Source: Lytechinus variegatus (Eukaryota; Echinodermata; Echinoidea; Temnopleuroida; Toxopneustidae). From it: 64,000 nucleotides of DNA. Positions 36,519-48,400 of this stretch are shown piece after piece. Below the pieces are notes generated by a model. The model had not been told where the DNA came from and did no database searches. It saw only the letters and a program-made list of their open reading frames with translations. The stretch covers positions 19,149,532-19,213,531 of the forward strand of contig NC_054746.1 in assembly GCF_018143015.1 (NCBI RefSeq). The letters are read 5' to 3'. Every line of letters begins with the position of its first letter. The first letter of the stretch is position 1. The translations under genes and the position numbers were made by a program.

Positions 36519-37665
36519 CTCCCAACGTATTAGCAACAAACATAACACTCCTTAGACTTAATTGAAGCAATTTGTTCAATTGAAATTAAATTGAAGCAAT
36601 TGATTTTTAGATTAAAAAAATCTTAAACATTGCCATAGACCTACTGTAATACTAACCTCTATGATCATGATCAGACCAAACACTTTGATTTTTAAAGTCT
36701 TTTTAAACTGTTTTTTTCCTTAAAATTTTGCTCAACACGTTGGCATCAATCATGCTCATATAGTATTTTTATTTACTTGATGCAAGATTAAAGAGCTATG
36801 TATGTAAAATAAAATACCTTGCTTACGGACATGCAGGGAATAAACGACCACTATAATAATCAATCAAGAAAATATGAAGGACAACCAACAAGCAAACTTA
36901 CCAGTGGAGCTAATTTTATTTCATTCAAATGGGTGAATTAACTTGTTCTAGGCAACTTAATATAATAAAACAGTAAACAACAAGTATTGAATAAAGCATT
37001 GAATAAAGCATATATTTTGTTTAAAACTCTACTTCGTAAATTAAGACGTGTTCTCTGGCAGGGGAATTTTATTTGGAACATTTTTTGTTCATTAGTTTTT
37101 TAAAGGATTTCATTCAAATAACCTCAAGATGAATACAAACATTATTGACAAATCTTCATTTCATATCGATAACAAAATACAATAATATTCCCCCCCAAAA
37201 AAGCAAATAATGATGGAATGAAATACCTTAATATATATCCACACACACACACAAGATATATAAATTTCTGATGGACTTTATCAACAAACTATGCTTCTCA
37301 TAATGTAATATTTATTTCCTTGTCTATGCAGGATCCACAGAACTTTATGAGTGAAAATGCAATTCTAAATCTCGGTTAATACTCAGCCACCCGGCAATGT
37401 TACTTGACTGATAAATGATGGACCAATTTGCTTTGCAGTTGTGAAAGATCCGACCCAATTATTTGCTCGAACTTTCTGTTCTTGTAGTGATTTTTTCCCC
37501 CCACTTCCTTCTTAGCTCTGAACAAAAATAATGATCGATGCTACTCTTAAATAATGTAAAAATGTTTATGTGGTTCAGTTTATGACTCAAATTGTAATAT
37601 AACTCGAAAGTATTTTTATAAAGTGAATTTCCTAGTTCTCGTGAGGATTATCTTGATTCTTGTTA
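36519..37665. other. Intergenic sequence, no gene seen
   Basis: AT-rich; an isolated minus-strand donor-like site (CACTG|GTAAGTTTG near 36900) has no exon context. Confidence 0.4.
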
Positions 37666-38231
37666 TTAAAGGACAGGTCCACCCCAGAAAAATGGTGATT
37701 TTAATAAACAGAGAAAAATCAAACTAGCATAACACTGAAAATTTCATCAAAATCGGATGCAAAATAAAAAAATATAATGACATTTTAAAGTTTCGCTTAT
37801 TTTTCATAAAACAGTGATATACACAACTCAGTGACATCCAAATGGGACAGTCGATGATGTACCTCACTCCCTATCTATTTTGTTTTTTATTGTTTGAATT
37901 ATATATTATCTTTTTTTTTTACAGATTTGACAATAAGGGCGAACTTGACGAAACCATATAATATTATAAATTGCTAATTCAACATGTTCAGGGAGAAAAA
38001 TCGTTGTCTCACTTTACATTGAGGAGAAAATTAAAACATCATTAGTCTCTTCATTTGCATGCCGACCGGGATGGGCATAATAACTGATGATTGTGAAATT
38101 AAGCGAAACTTAAAAATCTCTTAACTTCCTTATTTTACATCCGATTTTGAATAAATTTTCAGTGTTATGCTTGTTGAATTTTTCTCTTTTTCTTCAAATC
38201 AACTTTTCGTTGGGGTAGACTTGTTCTTTAA
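37666..38231. mobile_element. Foldback element, family A copy 2
   Basis: Ends TTAAAGGACAGGTCCACCCC and TAGACTTGTTCTTTAA. Inner blocks TTCATCAAAATCGGATGC and ACATCCGATTTTGA form the paired arms shared with the 10313 copy. Confidence 0.8.
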
Positions 38232-38375
38232 ACTGCATGCTCACAAAATATCCCTATATCAGTGCACCACTGATCATCAACAGAACGGACTTGGGTTGTA
38301 ATTTGATTCCTACTTATTAGGAGACCGCCCGCAAAATTACTTTTTGATACTCTATCTCATTTTTATGTTATCAAT

Positions 38376-38798
38376 ATGCATCATGTCATAGTTTTCTCAG
38401 AAGAACTTCAGCGGCCTTTATGTTGTGTATCGTTCGTCGTTTTCATTTTCTTTTTATTTATTATTCTGTCTTGTTTATTTTACCGTTCCTATGGTCACGT
38501 GACAAGCCCAAATGACGGCCAAATGACTTTCCTTCTCTCTATCAACTCATTCCTTGCCTTTTCCGTTTCCAATGCCAAAGAAGCCATTGTTTTTGTCCAT
38601 TTTCGTTCCGTATCCTATAAGACGTTCAGTATTTGTGTCACAAGTTTTTCTTATTACAGTCATACCAATGAAACCGCCTGCAAACCATGCAAACCAACCG
38701 ATGATTTAATTGCCATTCGAAACAGCTTTGATCGGTCCGGATCGGTGTGGCTCGTGAATACGTATGACGTTCTCCAGCCATTCACGAATAAAATGTAA
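38376..38798 (+). CDS. 140-codon open frame of unknown status
   Basis: ATG to TAA with no recognised family. Residues about 17-38 form a hydrophobic segment; the C-terminal half is polar with a CKPCKP motif. It lies about 640 bp upstream of the Skeletor-type first exon and contains GTCACGTGAC. It is long for chance in AT-rich DNA, but nothing else supports translation. Confidence 0.2.
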   Translation: MHHVIVFSEELQRPLCCVSFVVFIFFLFIILSCLFYRSYGHVTSPNDGQMTFLLSINSFLAFSVSNAKEAIVFVHFRSVSYKTFSICVTSFSYYSHTNETACKPCKPTDDLIAIRNSFDRSGSVWLVNTYDVLQPFTNKM

Positions 38799-38865
38799 AT
38801 GCCTGAAACATGATGTCAAAGGCTATTCAAAGAATCCGCCGCGGAAGTTGATAGTTGATCTTGCA

Positions 38866-38935
38866 TGACGTCTTTCTTTCTTTCTCTCTTTCTTTCTTTC
38901 TTTCTTTTTTTCTTTCGATCTTTCTTTCTTTTGCT
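38866..38935. repeat. (CTTT)n microsatellite
   Basis: About 70 bp of CTTT repeat with interruptions, followed by a C-run stretch (GAGCCCCCCCCCAG) that looks like half of a G-tract element. Confidence 0.9.
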
Positions 38936-39439
38936 TGTCAAATTTTTCCTTGGGAAAATGAGCCCCCCCCCAGCTCCCTTTTTAGAAAATCCTGGATCCC
39001 CTGGAGAGCTTATAAACGTGACTTATATTATTTCTATTGTTCGATCTGATCCATGTAGTTGAATTGTGATCAAGTTTCTCTGCTCCAAAACTTACGTCTT
39101 TCTTTTGTTTACATCGGATCGGTGGACGGGAGGGGGGGGGGGGCTGTCAAGTTGATGGTGTATTGACACGCGCGCTTACAATAGCTTCACAAATCCGCAT
39201 ACAGGAAACGCTGAAGCATCCTAATCTATAGTTATACCGTAGAGCTATTAACATTAGCTCCATGGTTATACCGAGCAGAGCTTGCACGCTCCGACGCATT
39301 TTACCCGGTATATTCCGATCGAAGAAATGCCCTTATTACGGGCCATATTATTTCCTTTTCGATTGATCGAGAGTGTCAGACGTACGTATAACAGTATTGC
39401 AGTTACGTTGTCATCAACAGAGCAAGAGAAGAGAATAAA
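38936..39439 (+). promoter_or_regulatory. Upstream region of the Skeletor-type gene
   Basis: Includes a G run near 39131 and CG-containing sequence just before the ATG at 39440. Expected to hold promoter and 5' UTR; no TATA box is obvious. Confidence 0.35.
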
Positions 39440-39497
39440 ATGGTGGCCATAATAACGTCTCGTAGATTCTTCGTCATTTTGTCTTTGTTTTATAAGG
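39440..39497 (+). CDS. Skeletor: Skeletor-type exon 1, signal peptide start
   Basis: ATG with A at -3 and G at +4. Encodes MVAIITSRRFFVILSLFYK, donor AAGG|GTACGT, and joins exon 2 in phase 1. It could be replaced by a start at 43458 in exon 2. Confidence 0.6.
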
Positions 39498-42400
39498 GTA
39501 CGTATTTCATTTTATTATAAAATTATCATCCCAAATTTAATACACGAGTTTTATTTATCCTGTTACTTGTCCCGGGAATTATTGTTACAAATACACAAAG
39601 CTGCAGTCTACCATGTGAGTAAAAAATAAGCAATCCCCAATTTTAGGAGAAAATACGCCATGAGCGGATAATCATATATAGCTGGAAAGAGTGTGATTTG
39701 GTATGTGGTATGTCTTCACGCTTGGGAAATGAGTAGGTATTTTTTTACGATAATGTAAATTTTGATGTGCACCAAAGTAAGGTACGACTGCAATGAAAGA
39801 AATCATATGCTTCAATGCTATTTTATTGATACATTCGATAGACAAACAAATATAAATCGATACGGATACATTCTTTGTGTTTGTTCATAGTTAAATACAT
39901 AACAAAATAAGTTCAGAAATGTCTTGTCTTGTGAATACTGACTTGATCGCCTCAAATTAGAGGCTAAATGGAAGTGCAGGCTATTCATGCAATCGCTGCC
40001 GCTATATACTTCTTTTACTGAGCATGTTTTTGCTCAGCATTTTCTTACATGCAGCTAGATCAGGTGCATTTTTTAGTAGTAGGTAATGTTGGTAGTGGGT
40101 AATGTTGTATGATAAGAAAAGATAGGTTTAGAAAATTAGGTTTAGAGTATAAACCGGGTGACTACAACTACAAGTATGGCATAACACATTTCCATTGTCT
40201 CTGGTGGAGGTACAATTTTTATTTCCTTTTAGCAATATGCAGTATATTATACGAGAGAAAATAACGTTCTTTTGAAACAGTCCATGCTTAGCTTATTGCC
40301 ATTCACACTCGTGTAAATACATCTTTTTGCAATAAGTAAGATATGATTCTTTGTCTTAATATCGTGTTGTTTTTCTAAAAATCCTACAATTATAGTCTGT
40401 TCGTTCAGAGTAGAAAAATCAAACATTGATAAATAAACTGAATTCATTCCAAAATGTTTGTCCGTAGCTACAATGCCATAGTGCATGTTCCAACGTTTCA
40501 TAATCTTTACATCCAAAAGAGAATTCTGGTCATTTTTTTTATGTTCATTTTAAACAACTTAAAAGTGAAAAACAAAATGTTGTTTATGACTTTACTGAAA
40601 TTCTCTAGTTTTTGTATCGATCGACATATCTATCATTGTCTTTCTAACTTTGTATAATTCTGAATCACTTAAACCGTATTTATCCTTTACTCGAAAAGAA
40701 CTGAGAGATTGTTCTCTCTTCATTTTAACCAAATAATCATAAAAGGGTTTGCTATGCGCAGACCTGACTTCTCTGAAACTATTGGGCATTACTATAATCT
40801 TTTAGAAAATTAATTTCATCTACATGAAAATGAATAACATTTTGATCCCTTTTCTTTTTTATAGCAAAGTACATTCCCTTTTATAATAAAAACAATCATT
40901 TCCGCTTATTTCAAATTAGTCTGTAAGCAAGTCATAACGTCTTAGAGAACCATCTGATGACATGTGATGCTTAGCCTTACATTCCCTTTATTAAATATGT
41001 GTTGAAAAAAAAATCATTTTTTGTTGAGTTGAATCTCAGAATTTGTTCCAAATAATCTGATTAATGAGAGATTCATCTTCTGTTGAGAAACGGACGAATC
41101 GCCAATTTTCCAATACATAAGTACAAAATTAATGTAGCTGGTTAATGAAATAAAATGTATGGTTTCAAAATTACAGTTCAGGAGAACTTTTCGTGTATAA
41201 AATCCAAAGATATTAAACCAAGCTTGATTGCTTCCACTTTTCATTCTTAAAATCCACATTAGCTGCTGAGCAGAAATTGATGATATAACGTCTACTATTT
41301 TGAGACCACACAGCAAAAACTGTGGTGTTAACCGGTGTACATAGAGGACCACACCAGTTATTTTACACCGGTGTTAAATTGGTGGTGTTAGTTTTACACC
41401 TATATGTGTTATTACAACACCTTTTGTTGTTACATTTACACTCTTTGGTGTTATGTTTAATCTCTAGGGTGTAATTTTAACACCTCAGGGTGTGGTCCTC
41501 TATTAACACCAATTAGTGTCAGTTTTAACACCGAAGTTTTTACAGTGCGCCATCTTCAATTCGTTGAATGAGTACTTTAGCAAACATGAGTTATTATACA
41601 TATATTTGCACATCCCCTATCGATGGAATTAACTTGAGTATTGATATTACAACAAAGGGCCAATAAATGGGTTTATTCACATGATCCCGCCTAATATGGA
41701 TCCCGTATGGATCATTCTTTTTTACAATGGAATCTGCATACGTTTAGGGTCACAAAAATTCCAATACCAATTTGGGGCCAGACATGTACCCCACCGGGCC
41801 CAGATGTCACACAATTTATTTATTCAGCATAATACATACATGGGATTATTATCATTATTATTTTTTGCAATGAATCCAGTATACGTATAGTTTTTTTTTC
41901 TCAAAAATATCAATGGCAACCACAACAAATTGCCCACAAAAAGTGTATATTCATATCTCTGTATTTATGTATACACAATTATGCCACTGTTTACTTAATC
42001 ATTCATATTTCGATGGTATAATTATATTTTAGCAAATATTGTTTCTAAGCTTATATAGCCGCGTGTACAACCTCACGATATATGTGATTGGTCACTAATA
42101 ATGGTACCGACTGTCGTTGCTGACAGTCGCGGTAAATTTTGTGTTCAATCAATTAAATTGAGAGTGGATGCATAATTTTCGACTAAGCTGAATCATAGGA
42201 CAGAACCGTGTAGCTTGCTTAGCAACCATATCCGTTACTATGCAACAGTGGTGCTTATAACCTTGAATGACTATTCTGTTTAGGTCAATAAATGCTAATA
42301 GTTAATTGATGGCGCCTCGTTTTCATATATACAGTATATATATATATTTTGTTGCTTATGTTAGAGTTGCATGACGTATAGATGAGATAACTTATTCATA

Positions 42401-45400
42401 TACATGACAATGTAATTATCATTGCAGTATATTACTTAGCCTGATTTGTAATCGGCACTGCCTAAAACAAATTTCTTCGTCAATTGTAGATACAAGTCAT
42501 TTGTTCATTCGAATATAATTGAAATCAAACTGCGCATGAATTTCTTTGCCGGCTTTCGCTAAAGCAAGGGTTACACGTAAACTGAATTCTCTCCCAATAA
42601 ATTCGGACTGATTCTGCCAGAATGTATGGCCTCCTGCCAATGGGAAAGATCCGATGGTTTCGTAACCTATACGTCTCTGATTTGGGGAGCTCCCCGAATA
42701 GAGACGAATGGGTGCAAAATAGGTCTCGATTCAGCTCAGAATCGCCAAGAATTAACTAATTGACTAGAATCAGTTTTTGCAATCCCGAATAAAGCCGGAT
42801 GCCACCATCGAGCCGAATGTGACCCGATTGCTCCGATTACAGCCGAATGACATCCCAAATGTTGACCCGAAATATGGCCAGAACACTCCGAATGCCTCAC
42901 CTAATCTAACCGAATACATCCAAGATTTAGCCCCAATGTAATTTGCTGTGGTCACATTCGAGAGTATTTTGAAGGGAATTCGGCTGGTTTTGAAAATTCC
43001 AAAACGAGCCGAATTCCTTTGCGAATGTTCCCGCATCTCTCCTGAATTTTCTCGATTTTGCGGAGGGGGAACAGAATACTCTCGAAAACAGAGGCGGATT
43101 TTTGGAGAGGGCATCACATTTTCCAGAACAAAAATTTGACAAGCAAAACAAAGAAAGGGGGGTTCAACCAAAAGTTAAGTGGATTTCGTCCAAGAAAAAA
43201 ATTGACAAGTAAAAAAAAAAAAATTTTAAATATGCCTCTCAAAATGGGGGGGGGGGGCGCACGGGCCGGCTGTGCCCCCCCCCCTATCCGTCAGTGCTCG
43301 AAACCACCAGAATATGTGTATTGGGAAAGAGTCGCAGCTGATTCCGTTCTGGTGTAACCAAAGCTTTAACACACTGGGTTTGTTTACTTGACCTTATTTC
43401 TTTCCTATTAATCTATTCTGTTTCTTCCCTGATCTAAATATCATTTTATCACTGAATATGTATATCATATACCTTGTTCTTTGTTTTATCTTCTCGATAC
43501 TAGTCGTGTCGCTATGTCAGGCCCAGTACAATGGCAAGCTCATTGGAACACTCAGCGATCTCTCATCCCATCGCATTGCCGGCACAGTCTACGCTGAAAC
43601 TTCGACTCAAATCAGGATCATCGGCTTTAATTATGATGGCTCTGCTCCAGGTACGAATCGATTCGGTTCCATGAAATTTGCTCCGGCGACAATTGCTCCG
43701 CTCTAAATTCACCACACTAATCAACTACCCTATGCTATAAACCTAACATAAAACCCTATTTACAACCCCCACACTAACCCTACATCTTAGACGGAATTAA
43801 GCCCGGAGCAATTGTCGCAGGAGCAAATGTCGTGTCACCATAAAATCATTAGAACATAAAGAGCATTGGTTTTGATTATGTGACGTTGACATTATGTTAC
43901 GCCTGGCATCATAAAATTGTGTTTGGAGAAGAATAATTTGCTCTATGCGAGAAATTTTTCCACCTTTAAGAAGATATGATATGATGACAAGATCTTGAGA
44001 ATTTTGTGAAAACTGTTGGAATCAGATTGTTTTCAAGATGATTATTTGTTAACTGGAAGGTATTCACAGAAGATTTAAAAACTTGTCTATCATGGATATG
44101 GCCATTTCAATTATTTTACACGCGAAATGTATGAACAATAATTGCTATAAATGAAAGTGTTTTTGTTCTCTCACAACTTTTCAAAAAGAGCACAGCTACC
44201 AGAATCCACGCTGTAACATTGTATTAATGTTACTATATTTTACAAGGGTGATTGGATAAAAATACTGATAAGGTTTTATGATAAGATTAGTGAAGTTGAA
44301 CAAGTCATATTTTTCATAAACGAAGGGGTTATATAGAAGACAATTTTCTGAGAGTAGCAGCGAAACCATAATAGTCTTATGCAAACTTTAAATGTCGCCA
44401 CTTCTATCAAACTAGGAAGAAGTTGTAAGTGGCAGGAAGAGGGATCAAGGCAAACACACATATAATTTACATCTCAGTAGGTTATGTGTGCGTGTATTAG
44501 TATTTACAGACATGCATAAATATGATTTTTTAACGTCTGAGGACAACTGTACCATCCGATAGACAAGAACATCTGAATCTCTTTGTAACTTCACCATGTC
44601 GCTCGGATTACAGGTGCACGCCACCACGCCCAGAGGCTCCGCTACTGAGGGCAATTTCATAGGGACAGGTTGCAATGTATGATGTAAAGTAACTAACCGT
44701 TCAGTTTAAAATAAAAACAGGGGTTATAATATTAGAAGATCATCGATCCTACAACCCAACAATACACACTACTGTATGTGATCTTGTTCAGTACAGTGTG
44801 ATGACACACACACACACGGAATGACAACGATGTAAACACAGATTTAAAAAGATTGTTATCACACTGTATTTCATTGTGTAATAACTGGAATATTTTTCTC
44901 GGGGGAGGATAAAATGACGCTACGAACGATAATAATTTTCTTTAAAAAATTCTCGTCAATTCACTAGTTTTCTCTCCTGTTTCAGATGCTTTCCTTTGGG
45001 CTGGAGTATCTGGGACACCGTCTTCTAATGGTTTTATCATACCCGACGAAACAGGAAGGTAATCTTTACAGATTTTGAATATAGGACTTTCACATATTTT
45101 CCTCCAAGTATACATACCTACATGCAGACATGTATAATATATGCATCTAAATAAATATGCATTGAAAATGTTGAACTTCCTGTCATGTAGGCCATTGTTG
45201 TTCGTCATTAAGTCATGTTTTTGCAATCATGATATTGATCCCGTCGTTCCCCGAAAAGAAAATAAATGTGCACAAACGGTTATGTTTCACTGGAATAGTA
45301 TTCATGGCTGATGTGTTAAACTGTTTTCGTAAGTATAGGTTCCAGGCATTAGCATAAAAATGGGGGCTTAGGGCCCATGCCCCACCCCGCCAAAAATACG

Positions 45401-48400
45401 ACCAAGGAAAGTAAGAATAAATATGTAACCTGTCTTCCCAAAACCAACGTCGACCAAAATGAATATTGAGATCTTCATTGAGCTTAAAAATTCACTTCCT
45501 AAGCTTTGAAATGATATATAATATGTTAAAATTTACCAACAATAACCATTACTAGTACTTGATTGAATGCAAGGGAAATTCAGCAAGACCTTAAAAAATA
45601 AGGAGCAAAAAAAGTTTGAAGTTGGGGTTCACTCAATCATGAGATGTGCATACTGCGTAATCTCAGTGAAACTTCCATTCAGTCCGAAAAAAATGTGTCC
45701 AAGAAACTTGTATTTTTTCTTTCTTTATTCAACTTCACGACTTCAAATTTTTACTGTATGAAGAAGAAGAAGAATTGTTCTTTCAGATGAACTATTTTTT
45801 ATACTGAAGTACTATTTTGGGTATTTACATAGAATCTTACCTGGAGATTTATTGGTGGTTTTGGGCGGGGATTTGGGGTGGTACATGTAGGTCACATATA
45901 ATAAGAAAGAAAAGGAGAGGAAAAGAGTGATATATTAATCATTTTCTTAATATTATTTCTAAATTTATCCCACATATATTTCTTTTGTTAAATAGGTGAA
46001 TAAATTGCTCACTTGCTCCGCTTAATCCATTATCTGGCCCCTCAAATTTTCGGCTCATTACGGCACGTGGTTCTGATATCCCGGTTCCAACCATATATGG
46101 TTCATATATGGTTCCGACGTGCTATTCCCTGCTCGTGAAATCACAGACCAAGGAGCTTTTCTATACTGACGTGAATGTATTTTGAAATGTATTTTATCAC
46201 AAGATGCACTTTGAACCAATGAATTAAACATATTATTTTCATTATAATAGTAACTGAATTATATTGTGCTACCCTGGAATGCGTCAGTCCGTTTTAGTTC
46301 TGAAAATAACTTAAAACCGTTGACATAATTATTATAATTAATAAGTTTACTTATACATAGGCCTATACGTATTGAAATAACTTGGTAGATTTTATTATTA
46401 ACTCCATTGATATGACTAATTGACTCTATGAATGATAAAATGGTTAGATTATAATCCATGTAATAATTTTCTTTTCACCCCTCCCTCGTTTTCACCTTTC
46501 ATTCTCTCTCTCTCCCCCTCTCCTATCCCCCTTTTTCCCCTCCTCTCCCTCTCATATACAGCCTTTTAAAGCTTGGACAGTATGATAATGTTGATATTTC
46601 AGTCACCCTTCCTGCTGGAAGAACTGTATCTTCACTTGCTTGGATATCGGTTTGGTGCCGAAGATTCACGGTATCAAGACTTCTTTATTCTTACGCCTTT
46701 AAATGGGTAGTCCACCCTGACATCAAAGACAGTCTAAGTTAAAATGAGAAAAGGTGTTAATGAAGCTCTAAAAAATCCATGGGAAATCGATAATGATAAT
46801 AATTTTAGCAGCTCTTACATGTAATGTAATCTCAGAGGATTCCAAGTTTCCTACTCATTCATGATGAATGAAATTAAAATATTTTTATTATTAGCATGTG
46901 TAATAGTGTGGTTGATCATATATTGTTGAGAAAAATGAAATCAATGACTTTTTTCTGATAAAATGTTATTTTGTGCAATTTATACCACAGTGATAGTAAG
47001 TGACGTCATCAAATCATTATTTTTTCTGTCATTGCTAGAATTTCAGCAAACGTTAGACACAAATTCCCTTTTAATCAACTACAGCAAACGTTGAATAGGT
47101 AGATGGGATAGGGAATGATACCGGAAAATATCCTTTTGACCCAAATAGTGTGTGGGTTTATTTATGAGACCCACTGCCCCCAATTGGCGAGCTAATAATA
47201 TGGAAAGTCAATACTATTCTCTGGATTAATTTCTATAAGAAGGGAGTGGTTAATAGAAATGAGAGACGTCGCTTTTTCCTCCGTTAATAAATTAATTATC
47301 AGCATTATCCTTACCCAATCAGCCGCTTGCATCTACCTAGAGTCACGGTGTAGTTTCATGGCCGTTAAATCGACCACTGATTTGACGAACTTGATCAACC
47401 AAAGTGATTTTCAAGGAGAAAAGATACCCCATGTCCTCAATCTCATATAAGAAAAAATTAATGAACATTTTTAGTACTAATTCTCTTGCTAATTTTGTTT
47501 CAAAAAGTTATTTTGCAATGAAGTTTACTCCAGCTCATGTATTTATATATCTAAGCATCGAAAAGCAAACTAGAATATTGAGAACTTTAAATCCAAACTG
47601 AGGTCAATATTTTCTATCCTATCAATGCCAGGTTTTTCATTGTTACACTTATATTAATTTTACCTCATAAGTATATATTTTTGTGCGCCTGTATTTCTAT
47701 TTGAATGCCTTATTTTATGACGTGTTCTCTCCCTACAGGCAAATTTTGGACAAGTGATTGTCCCGGAAAACTTCGTAGCCCCCTCTCCTTTAAGCCTTGG
47801 TCCACTAGGTTTTCCACGCCTTGTTCATGGAACCGAAGCATCAGACGTGACCATCTTAAATACAAAGCAGATCCGAGTTACGAATTTGTTTTATGATGGC
47901 CTAGGACCTCGTAAGTTTCTGAGAAGCTTTCATCTATGGCAAGGGGTTTGATCATCTAATTTTTGGACGAATATTTTGTGTGTATCTCTTTCAACCATTA
48001 CGCAATCTCCCGAGTTAATTACTGCAAGTCGAAAACGGCGATATTTCATATATCGCAGCCCCCACTGAATTTAGAAAAACGCTTCTTATTCTTTTGATGT
48101 ATTGTAGAGACAATTATTGTTTGCTTGAATAATTTGGCTTTTGTAATTGAGAAGATTGTGTTTCCAGAATTATCATTAAAGAACACTGGCCATTTGTATA
48201 ATCTACCTGTGCCCCAACTACATCCCATTATGAAAAAAAAAACGTGAGACTTTTTTTTCACAGTACGGTGCAGTTACGTACTAGATTTTTCTCATAATCC
48301 CTCGAACCGATTTGCAGTTCAATTATTTTAAAATATACCTCGCCTCTAAATACAAGTTATATGATTTGAATACTCTCTTTAACTCAACCAAAAAGAACAA

